64,000 bases of DNA from Acanthococcus lagerstroemiae (lineage: Eukaryota; Arthropoda; Insecta; Hemiptera; Eriococcidae). Location of the stretch: NCBI GenBank assembly GCA_031841125.1, contig CM063112.1, forward strand, positions 63,107,722 to 63,171,721, in the 5' to 3' direction. Within the stretch, counting starts at the first letter, position 1; each line of letters begins with the position of its first letter. Shown one piece after another: positions 21,798-33,100 of this stretch. The notes under the pieces were generated by a model. It did not search any database, had not been told where the DNA came from, and worked only from the letters and a program-made list of their open reading frames with translations. A program made the position numbers and the translations under genes.

Positions 21798-22337
21798 GTA
21801 ACTACCCACATACATATTTTAGAACAATCAACTAAAGTAGGTACATGAATCTTTTGCTTTAAATTGCCTTATATTTGTTGTTTATTGAGGAACATCATGT
21901 TCCATACATTTTCCTAAATATTACTGAGATCGAAAAAAATCATACCTACGTGTCTACCAAAAACGAATTGAAAAAAGAAAAATAGTCAATAAAATAATAA
22001 GAACATATTCTTGTGTGGAATGAACGTGAGTGAATATTAATTTATCCATCATAAATTATCTGCTTTTGTTTGCACAATGATATGATCGTAAATTTTACGA
22101 AAAGTTTCGGTAAAAAGGACCCACAATTGGAGTTATTCAGGGGTAGGACTATAATGGAGACCACGTTACATATGTGGTCCACCATTAATCCATTATCAAG
22201 AGAGCGAATTAGACGAACTCTTATTTCCCTATCATGAAACACATAGGAAATTTGAATTCTGATTTTTAACAGTTTTTCAACTTGATAATATATTGATGAT
22301 TTTATAAACTTATGTACTTTTTTATTTGCTGGAATAG

Positions 22338-22860
22338 GTAAATCAAATTCGCTGGTATGTGAGGCAACCAACGCCGTAAAAACAGAATTATGTATACGAG
22401 CCTTCAACGAGTTAAATCCCAGGACTCGCGTAAAACTGGAATCTATAACGGATTCGTCGCATGATCAAGAACTAACATGCGAGAAAATGCCGGTCGTATT
22501 CACTGAGGTTCCACCTAACGAAGAGTTAGACCTGTTTCCTTGTCGTATCACGGCGCCAGCTACAGAGAATGAAAATGCCATAGACTCTACGTTCTTCCTG
22601 ACTCAAGGTGATACATCAAAATCTGTAATTATCATAGTTTTCGACCTTAGGTATAAGAAGTATTTTGTGTATTACCAAATGATATTGGATGAAGAAGATA
22701 AAGAGTTGTTTGATAAATTAATACATCAGAAAATGAAAAAACCTTCAATCCAACTGGATTCGTACCCAGGAACAAGCAGCGAGCAGAAAAAGTTGACTGA
22801 TCGAGAAGCATTCGGTCCTTCTACACTAGGTACCTACACGCGCTACCATATTATACCTAC
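22338..22860 (+). CDS. Putative secreted protein, exon 2
   Basis: The acceptor TTTTTATTTGCTGGAATAG is followed by 523 bp of open frame: KSNSLVCEATNAVKTELC..., EVPPNEELDLFPCRI, STFFLTQGDTSKSVIIIVFD and LRYKKYFVYYQMILDEED. The donor AC|GTAATA coincides with an in-frame stop codon in the unspliced reading. The leftover AC plus the first base of exon 3 keeps the frame. At least three cysteines could form disulphides. The apparent GIGKS just before the exon lies across the splice site and is not a P-loop. Function unknown. Confidence 0.6.
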
Positions 22861-23082
22861 GTAATAATACTGAATGCACTATTCTACGGAAAGAGCCCCA
22901 TCTGAAATATGAGGTGGCTAAAACAAGGCACTTATTGCGAGCATTTTTCATTAGCAAAAAAACATCCAGTTTTACCTAAGAAAAAAAAAAAGTAAGTAAT
23001 GTATTTTGTGATAAATAAAAATAAACTCAAGTAATATTTTTGTACCTAATACAGGCTGAAATTGTATTTTCGCGCATTTCAG

Positions 23083-23218
23083 CGCTGCGGCTGCGGGTAG
23101 CTTCTCAGAATTCATAAACGATCATATTTTCAAATTAGCGGCAAAAGATACTGCACCTTCAAGTGTAAAATTATATTTTCGATTTACAATCATATTTCAT
23201 CAAATCGTAGAACCTTCT
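23083..23218 (+). CDS. Putative secreted protein, exon 3
   Basis: The acceptor TTTCGCGCATTTCAG is followed by AAAAGSFSEFINDHIFKLA and KLYFRFTIIFHQIVEPS, ending at the strong donor TCT|GTAAGT in phase 0. The alternating hydrophobic strand vaguely recalls SEA-like folds, but that is not enough to assign one. Confidence 0.6.
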
Positions 23219-23600
23219 GTAAGTAAAAGTTTAGAAAATTTCAAGTTTTTTCTTCTTCGCACAAGCGAATGACTCGTCATAAAATTCTATATAAAATCAC
23301 TCAAAAAATTTGAAAATATAAGCATAATAATAATTATCTGAACATGATAAGAAACTCAGTACTCCTTGGAATAAGGTCGTAATATTAAAAAAATACACGC
23401 GCGAGTGTTTAATGTTTATCCCCCAATTATTTACAATTATTAAATTATAAGGACGCGGTACATTTCTCTGAATTCAATTATGAAACAATACCATTGTCGA
23501 TCCCATTAATTTATCATAACTTTTTTTTCACTATTATTTTATTGTCCCTCCTCCCCCTCATTGAGGTATGCACATGATCTTTTCGTCTCTCTTCTCAAAG

Positions 23601-23720
23601 CAGATCCAAGGCTGGATGGATGTAGAACAGTTATCAGATGGATTACGTGTATATCAGATTGATATCGTATTCGATCTGTTTTTTTTTCTTTTTCAATTTT
23701 GCATTACTGTGCAGGTATGA
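23601..23720 (+). CDS. Putative secreted protein, possible terminal exon
   Basis: After the acceptor CTCTTCTCAAAG the frame continues in phase as QIQGWMDVEQLSDGLRVYQI and then a Phe-rich hydrophobic end to a TGA at 23718-23720. If correct the protein has 303 residues. The T-run and GTGCAG at 23685-23714 could instead be a further acceptor, with the true end in another exon (YDLYSDPFFVIFLIN then stop). Confidence 0.4.
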   Translation, partial: QIQGWMDVEQLSDGLRVYQIDIVFDLFFFLFQFCITVQV

Positions 23721-23886
23721 TCTATATTCAGATCCTTTCTTCGTGATTTTCCTCATCAATTGAGTGAATCTTCGTATATTTTTATCAATATGTATTTAAA
23801 ATCGATATGCACAAATTTACTAAATTACATGCTGTAGATTTACAAATTATAATTAATTTTGATTATACAAGAATTCCTTTGTAGAA

Positions 23887-23902
23887 AATAAACTACAATA
23901 AA
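23887..23902 (+). terminator. Candidate polyadenylation signals for the putative secreted-protein gene
   Basis: AATAAA occurs at 23887-23892 and 23897-23902, about 170 bp after the predicted stop and 185 bp before the convergent eya stop codon. Confidence 0.4.
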
Positions 23903-24086
23903 AATCACACTTCTGTCGTTGCTTTTTTTTTCTTTTTGTAAACAGCGCGAGCTTTTCACAAAAATAAAGAAAAATGTAAACATAGTAAATTAAATGCATT
24001 AATTACAATATTTGTGTACAAGTAATATACTGTACATTGGTATCAAGAAAGAAGAGGAATCGTACATGAAATGTAAGCGGAATGGT

Positions 24087-24167
24087 TCATAAAAATCCCA
24101 TATCCAAGGCGTTGTACAACGCGGCTAAGTCGCTATGACTGGATATACGCCAGAAGGGGAAATTCAT
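24087..24167 (-). CDS. eya: eya terminal exon N
   Basis: 27 codons including [22 protein letters not shown] then ALDMGFL. The acceptor is CCAATTTTAG, phase 0. It matches the invariant EYA C-terminus, so the protein end is complete. Confidence 0.93.
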   Translation of the reverse strand: MNFPFWRISSHSDLAALYNALDMGFL

Positions 24168-27100
24168 CTAAAATTGGAAGATATTTCATACAAAAATTAT
24201 TCTGAGCAAATTCATAAAATCGGGGCATCTGTACAAAAATGAGTGTTATATAAAAATGCGAATAATCTTCAAATTCTCGTGCAACAGCGGGGATGAGCAC
24301 GATCATGAATTCAATGATCGAAGATCATAATTTGCAGATCATTTAATAATTTGAAAAAGATTACAGATCCACATCAAAATATTATTTAAAAAAAAGTTCT
24401 TAAATCCAAAAAATGATTAGTATTTAGTAATCTTTTTAAACTTTACAACACGATGCTACCTGATTTTTGTAATCTTTTCATCTTTGATCACTTTAGAAAT
24501 CAGAAGACAGAATAGCGAATCTAATGATTTTCTACTGATCTTAATGATCTTTTTGATCTATCACACGACCATGCCCACTTTTGGACAGCCGACATCTAAA
24601 TTCACAAGATTATTACTAATGTTTCGCATTTTTAATTCAAGTGCTGAATAAACCCACTGTTCAGCGAATAAACGTTGAACACAATTTTCGATTTCATTAG
24701 TTCTTGTGAGATTCAATTACCTGTCTGGCAGCTGTTTCTTCATCCTGTCCATCTCCTATAACAACATACGTGCACTTTCGTCCAAACCTGGAAACTATTC
24801 GTTCGAAACAGCTTTCTTTGCCTGGAAAGGAAAAATATTCAGAAATTCGTATTTTTAGCGGGGTACACATTAATACCCGCAAAAACTTCCTTGCACATGC
24901 GTAGCTTTGTATCAATCTACAACTCACCTATTTTGGTTGCTGAGTAAATATTCTCGATATCGAAAATTCCGCCCAAACCGAACAGCAGAACCTTGGCAAG
25001 TGCTGGAATCAGCTGCGTGGTCGTTACCAGAATGTTGATGTAACCCGATCTGTAACCGATCAAGATTGTGGGAATACTTTTCAACAATAACCGAAGAAAC
25101 CAATCGTTATGCGACACATAACCAATCGTTATTTGTCGCCAGTTTGGACCAAGTCATCGGATACGTACTTCGAATTAATCAGCATTAGGCACTTAACAGC
25201 TAGAGCAAGCCAACTCTCAGTCAGTGTTTCAATCTCAGCTCGCAATTGCAACCATTCTTCGCGTCTTTCGGATCCCAGTAAACCTGTCACAACGAAAAGA
25301 TTAGGGAATGTTGATGTATTTGTAAAACTTTTCCATTTTATTTAAAGGTACTTCGATGCTACGCCATCCCTACTGGTAATGTTAGATGGAGTTAAAAGGG
25401 GAAAATGTCCCTCGGCGCTGAGCTATACGAGGGCGTGCGAAAAAACGAGGAATAAGGGAAAAAATAAATGCACGAAGAATAAAAAGACAGGAAAGAATGA
25501 AAGGTTTCGAAGTGTTTTTCCGGAAATAAGTACTTCTCAACGATTTGGTTCTGGGTATATTTCACTTGAATCGGCCGCGTATCCTAAAGTATCTTTGAAA
25601 AGTCTCAAAGAGGTACAAACAAGTTTAAAATAGGCCTGAAGATACCAAATTATGTCGGGAAGGATGCTAGAAATCTTGGACCAACCTGGAAGAATCCTTT
25701 AGACTTTCAAACAAGACTGGAAGAATTTTTTCAATAAAATCCTGAAATATTCTCCAAGCAAACTGGATAAGCTTGAAAGAGGCGACTGAGTTCGAAAAAA
25801 ATTTAATCTAGTCCGGAAAATACTAAACGAGTCTTGAAGAGTCCGAACTCTGAACAACTCTAATATTAATCTAGAAAAATCGTCAAGAGTTTTAGATAAC
25901 TCTTGAAGAGTCTAAACAGTCTATGTAGAAGAGTCTCATCAGCTTTTAATAGGCTTCGAAGTTTCTTAAGAGTTTAACAGGAACCGTGTACGGTCGAAAC
26001 AAGTAGGAATATCAAACAAATCTTGTGGAGTTCAAATGAATTTTCAACAAGTTCAAAAGTCTTAATCAAGCCTGCAAGTCTTAGCGGGTTTAAATAAGTC
26101 TCGAAGAATCTCAGCAAGTCTAAAAGAAGTCTAAAGAGCTTTTAATCAATTTTAGCCAGCGTAATAAGTTTCAAAAAGTCCTAAAATATCTTCATGAAGC
26201 TTTGAAGAATCATAAAGTAAGTCTAAAAGAGTCTTAATTGTATCTTAAACAATCATAGAGAGTCTTGATGGAATTATCGAGAATCTTATACAAGTCTCGA
26301 AGTGTCTTGAAGAGTCCTATCGAATCTTAGCGAATCTTTATACGTAACCTTTGATTCTCAAGTACTTCTAAAAGAACCTTGAACGCGTCTCAAAGAATAT
26401 TACCAAGTCTTCGTTAAATCTTGAAGAATCTCAGGCAAGTTTGAACAAGCTTTAAGAAGCCTGAATTTACACATGGAGCAAAAAGGTGCAAATAAGCGGG
26501 ATGCTCAACAAAGACGGGATTTGGAAAATTCGGTACAAAAATGATAGACAAAATAGAAAGATCTTCTTCGAGAGGAGACGATTGTTCCTTGGAAATATGT
26601 TTCCCAAATCCAAAATCTGGCATGGCTCGAGAATAAACAGTAACGCATGCAGCTCGGCAATGCTTTCGTAATTAGACTAACCTCCGACGTTATTTTTATA
26701 GTTGTTGTACGTTTCTCGTATCTTTCGATACCGGAATGAGAGTTTTCGCATCCAGTCAACACCGCCTTTAACGCCGGTCGGCAAGCAAATACTTCCGCCT
26801 GACGCGGCAGCATTCAGAGCTTGGAAGCCATCTGTGGTGAAATCGTAGTTCGACAAATCTTGACCGTTGTCGTCCGATGATAGATCGTCGATGTGCACTT
26901 GATCGCAATCCTATAAGAATCAAACACCGATTAGCTACAAGAATTCACGATTGAACTCCGTCGCTCAGATACGATAACACTCACCTCAATTTCGTTGAAA
27001 AACAGGTGCGTATCAGCGAGGTTGAATATGAGTTCCTCCATTCGGAGTCCCATCTGACCAGCGGCTGAATTATCCTAAACATTTTAGAGTAATCAAGCAG

Positions 27101-30100
27101 TAGCATTTGAATTTTCAAAATTTCAGGAATCAGCAGCAACACGGAATCTAAATCAAACTAACTTTGGAATATCGATTCGCGAACACTCCCGTTAACAGCG
27201 AATGAAAAATTATGATCGTTTCATCCAAATCCCATATGAATATTCGTTCCAGATTTATTTCATTCGTAGAGCCGAAAGTACTGTGTAATGATGCTGAAGG
27301 AGAACTAGGATCACTGGTAACTGACGCTGAAGATGTTGACGATTTACGTCCTTTCCCTCGGCTACGACCTGTAACAGAATGCATTTCGTAAACTTCATTC
27401 ATATTTCCGCGCTCGAATTTTCGATAGTCGATATCTCACCTTCAGAACTTGACTTCCGGTTCGCTTGCTCGGCTTTACCCGGAGAAACTGGTTCAGAAGT
27501 GGCAGAACTGTCTGCAGAACAAAATTAAAATTAAAATTGTTTTTAAATCCGACCAGCATTGTAGAATTTATTATTTTTAAATAGTACCTGAAAGCGGCGT
27601 AGATGCTGATTGGTAAAGGGGAGGATTCGAGCTCAGGTACGGCGAGTAGTTCTGGGACGCGGCAACCGCTGCGGCCGCGTAGTAGCTAGCGACCGCAGCA
27701 GCTTGTTGGCCAGTGTACGAGCTCGGATAACTGCCGTATTCCTGAAACAAAACAGTCAAGTTTAAAATTTGTATAATAGCGCCGATTAGGCAGAGAAAAT
27801 TTCACCTCACATACGTCTTTTCCAATTTTGACTCTTTTGGCTTCGTTCTTGCTATGCCTCTCGGTCTCACTATTCCCTCCGTCATCGGTAAGTGCATCAT
27901 CACTCGTCTTCAAACTACGTTTATAGTTTCCATCTCCCGAATCTGTAACCGCTTCTTCTACCTCATCAGCGTTATCACGATCTCCCGGCATATTATTTGG
28001 GTATTCGGACGAATAGTAACGTAATGAACATCATGTTCTTGAATAGCGTCCGCGGACATTTTCAATACGGGAAATGAGACATTTTTAATCCGTGAAATGA
28101 CTCAGCAAGTACGGAAACATCGTTACACCCTGAAGGGTGTTACATGGTCGCCATGAATAAAATAAGAAGTCGTGTTTACATCAGTTTACAATGGAAAATT
28201 AGGATTGACAAGGGAGTAAAAGAACAACCAGCATCAACCAATTCTGCACTTCTTGACACTTCTTCAGTGGGAAAAACAACAAGTAAACCACACAGAGTAT
28301 TTGCGAAGAGCTAAATCATGTGAATTTGAATAAACTTTTCAAATACTTAATAGTCTGAATCGAAAAAGTAATATTTGCAATAAACGAATTTTTACACCAG
28401 AAAAACTGAATTGATTGTTATCTCTCTTCGCTTATCAACGACGGACTAGAACTGAATTTCCTAAACTAAAATGTACCTTAGATATCAGAAATTGGGTAGA
28501 ATAACGTCCTTTTTGATTTACAATTCTTTATTTGTTGTTCTTTTTGGAAGTGCATTGACTGTATACATATAACTGGATGATAGGTGATAGGTGATACGAA
28601 AAAATGACGTTTACATTTGGCTTACTAATGCACTACGTGGAGTGCTAGTAGTTGAACGCTAAAACAAAAAGCAGGGATGTGAAAGAAGCTGGAAGCAGAA
28701 GCCGGAAGTTTTTATGTATCCTGACTCAAATCAAGAAGCCGGCAGCCGGAAGCCAATTCCAGTTGGAAGCCAGAAGCTGGAAGAGAAGTATTTTGTTATC
28801 GCTTCTTTGCTTCCAGTTCCAGCTCAGAGTCAGCATTGGCCTAACTTGTCAGTCACTGTTTAAGAAAAGAGCTCTAAACTCGTTGCTTCAAAGTCTAAAT
28901 AGATTATTTCATTTAAACTATTAAACTTGTTTTGTGCTTCTTATTATTTTGGAAGAGGTGGGACTTAAATATGCTAGAGAGTGAAATAAAGTGAAATTTC
29001 GGAGCTAGAAGTCGAAGCTGAATTTTGAAATAACAAAGTCAAAGCCGAAGATTAAATTACAAAATTGAAAGAAGTCAGAAGCTGGAAGCTTTTTAAAATT
29101 ATGGAAGCCAGAAGCCGGAAGAGAAGTTTTCTCAATAAGCTTCTCATCCCTGACAAAAAGCTTCAAAGCGACATTTTTGTTCACACAGACACAATGAGTG
29201 ATTAGTATTTTGGAAAGAGTGTAAAAAGTAGAATTTTTTTCAAAATTGAGCCCCTGATTCAAAAATGTGTACCCACGCTGGAAGAAACTTATCAGTAAAT
29301 GAGAAGTTATCTGTCAAAAGGGCGCTTGACATATGGGATTTCCCATATTATATCAAGCACCCTTTTGACAGATAACTCCTCAAATGCTTCCTGTAAAACT
29401 GGCATTACGTATTGGCTCGTAATGTTATGTTTTCTCAAAAAAACAGAATCTGTCCCTTGGAAGCTTTTTGTTCAAGGACCCTTGACCCTTCTACATAATA
29501 AGTGCAATAGCGACACGTGGGCAACATGAATCGTCACGTGATTAGCTGTAACCAATGAGGACGCGTTGTCGTAAGAAACCTATGACTAGGGACGCTGTTA
29601 AACAGGTGGATTTACATTCGAGTCGGCGGCATGTCGCGGATACACTTTTAGCATTCAAAAGTTTGTTTGCGACATGTTGACAACTTGAATGTAAATCCAC
29701 TCAGAACCAACCAACAAAATCTGTTTTTTGAGAACACGTGATTCAAAATTCAAGAGCCATGTAAAGTCTGGTCCAGTTAAGAAACATAACTGGCTACCTA
29801 CAATACACATCGATATATGGGTATTTTAGAGTTAGGGGGGAAAGACGAGTTCGAGAAAACGTTATCAGCGCCGTGAAACAATTATGTTTCTTAACTGGAC
29901 CAGACTTTAGTGGGGTGCTATAGTTTTCACACAGGTATACTGGACTGCCATTTGAATGATTCCCAAGTTAGTCCGAGAATTCTCGAACGCGCTCGCACTT
30001 GTTCGCAAATTGGTGATCCAGAAGCGCAAATAGAGCTCAGAACTCTGGAGGGAGGGGCTTAAGCCCCCTTATTATGAAGCAACACCACTCTCTGCATCAT

Positions 30101-33100
30101 TTTCTTTGGTAATCTTTCAGAGTTTGAGGGGGCTAAGCCCCCCCCAAGCCCCCGCCTATTTGCGCCTATGGGGTGATCAACGAGGATGTTTGGGCTAATT
30201 GAGAATCAAAATGGCGGTCCATTATACCCGTGAGAAACTATAGAACCTTACATGTAGAAACTATATGAGGTAGCATTTACTGGTAACTGATAAGTTTTTT
30301 TCAACGTGAGAACACATTATTTTTGAATCGGGGGCCCAATTTGGAAAAATTCAACTTTTTACGCTCTTTCCAATGATACTAACAATTCATTTTGTCAACA
30401 AATAATGTCGGTTGGTTCTGTTACGCTCATCCAAGGCTGTATCGCTAAAGCGTAGGTATATACTGGGCCGTCATGTTGGGGCACATCGTGCCCGTGGATG
30501 CCGAATTTTACTATGCAGCGTACCGTGTAGTCAATGCGACATCGACAAGCGCGATGTTCCCCAACATGGCTGCTTAGTACAAGTATACTTATTCTTTAGC
30601 TATACAGCCTTAGCTTAACAGCGTCCAACTTGAACTTCAAATCATTTTGAATTTGTTACATGTTGTACAGGCAATCGCATATCCTATGTAGAAGGGCCTT
30701 AACAGCGTCCAGTTGGGATTGTGATAATGTAATGGACCAGAATGAAAAACCGGAACAAGTTCGTTTCCGGATATAACTTCTGTTGTTGTGTTACAAGAAG
30801 TAATATTTACAATCCTAAATATTAATTAGATACCCTGTTTAAAGCTGTAATCAACACAAAAGAAGATTTACAGTACTTAAACTATAAATAATAAGGTTTT
30901 TGCCTCGTTAATGTTTTGAAAATAAACCATTTTCCATAAGAACAAGTGGTTTGTCATAAATGTAAATAACTAACATGGAGTTTGAAAAGGGGGGAGAGGG
31001 GGCTGCAGAAACTAACTAACAAGTATCAAAATAAGACTAAAAATTCTTTGGCTTGCATAATTTTCCAGTTTTTTTAGGGGGTTTTAGTGGATTTAGGGGA
31101 TTAAGTCCCCTAGTACCCTTTATTAGCACCAACGGAGTTCGTTGCACAGCGGATCGATATTATCTGACCCAATTGGCGTCTTCATATCAAATGGAACAAT
31201 AATAGTCCGCGCAGCATTAGCACTACTCACAGTAAGTCTCAATCTCAATTAAATGATTCGAAAAATAACGAGTAGTATGAAGCATTCTCTCTTCACTTCA
31301 TATTCATATCACAAATTTGAAAGGGGTTCATAGATCCCAACAAACTCGATGATTGCTTTAAAAAAAAGTTTCATTACCTGTGATGAATACAGCTGTTGGG
31401 AACTATAATTTGACGGGTACGATGAATAACACGAAGACACGCCAACGCCGACTGAATTTGAACTATTAGGTAGATGAGTGGAGCCGCTATACACGGCATA
31501 ATAGTTACTATTATTGCTAGTGGCATTCGAACTACCATTAATTGGAACTAGCTCAGTTGCACTGCTGCTCTCATTACAACTATTACTGCTAACATTTGGT
31601 AACATTTTCCCGTTTTGCTCTCGGCTATCGTCTGCAACAAACTCGGCTTATATAACCGTCGGTACCTATATCGAATAACGAAGTGTGTCGCTCAAGATCG
31701 CGATATTTGCAATAGCACTCGGTTTAGGGTTTAAGAAACATTTGAGGGAGAAAAACTAACAACATAGTTGGTTATACCTACCCGATGGCGGATACAATGA
31801 GCTTGACGAGTACATTTGAGGGTTATACAAATTACAAGGATTGATATAATTAGAACCGGAGGTACTTTCGGTATTGATGTATGCATGCTGCATGCTGGAA
31901 CATACAAAGAATTCGTGTTTAGTGCTCCGTTGAGATTATTAGGTTAGGAAGGTTAACTTTGTAAATACGCTTACTTGGCATAATATTGTTGAGAATAATA
32001 CTGATACTGATCACGGTAATTTTCGGTACTAGCGGTTGTACTTGCCGGAGGACTGTACAGTGGATTGTTCACACCGATAGGCTCCCGTTTAAGCACTAGA
32101 GAAATCAAAGGCGCAGCTCATTTATTTCTCTTTACTATATTGAGTTTACAAAATGGGTACTACTCCAGCTACTTGTACATCTTGAAATGGGGGGGGGGGT
32201 GATGTAAATAATCATGCAGGCAGTTGGCAATCTGTGTAGATTTTAAAAATGAGCACTTGTTCGTGAAGGTTAAAACCGCTAGTGGAAATAGAGTAGGTAC
32301 CTATATTGCACATTGTACACCTGAAAATGGGAACACATTTTGAACCGGTAAGGGTTTGACAGTTTTCTCAAAGCGGCTGAGTAGCTATTTAACTTAGCTG
32401 TACACATATAAATCAACTGTACATACACTCAGAATGAACATTCGGAGACCAAGATTCGGCCGTAGTTTCAGAAGGCGTGTTATTACTATCCAGATAAATA
32501 GGTGATGCTGGATCTTTGATATTCGGTTCGGACTTACGTCCATGGTCTACCCTGTCGCCGGTATTGTTACTCAAGGAATCTAAACAGAGCATAAAGATAT
32601 AGAACAATGCTACTGGTGACAATTTTAACAAGCTGAGTAAGCAACTTGGAAAGCAAGTTACACGTTAATTTTTGCAGTACGGACAAACGGCCAAAGTATT
32701 ATATCTACAGACGATGAAGATTCTCCGAGTCTTCGAGACATGAAACGTAATTTTCATTAACACGTACGGACTATCGGGATAATTTTAATTGCTGAACTGT
32801 TCAATTGCACTCGGCTGCATGAATTGGTTTGCCTGAGTTGACAAAATTGAAATTCACATGAAAGAAGTCTGAAAAAATTGGAGTGAGAGCAACGTGGGCA
32901 GGAAAATGCTCTCATAAGCATATTTCACTTTTACTGCGAACTAGTGGTCGTTCATCAATCATCACAGGAATACTTCTCAAGGTAATATTACATCTATAGC
33001 ACGACTATGAAAAAAGGTATAAAAAATGGTTGGTGTTCTCAAACCGAGATGAAAATTCATAAAACAGCTGAATAAGCCTATGGTCACACATAGGTATGTG

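Larger units (their letters stand above)
29590..30626. mobile_element. GGACGCTGTT-type element disrupted by nested MITEs
   Basis: It begins GGACGCTGTTAAAC and ends TTAACAGCGTCC; its interior matches the intact copy at 54202-54448 (ACAAAATCTGTTTTTTGAGA, GAATCGGGGGCCCAATTTGG). Between these parts lie at least four smaller inverted-repeat elements. The outer target duplication is unclear. Confidence 0.6.

Noticed and set aside
22320..22345. P-loop-like AGIGKS reading
   Set aside because: The Gly-rich residues lie in the intron polypyrimidine/acceptor region; coding resumes after the AG.
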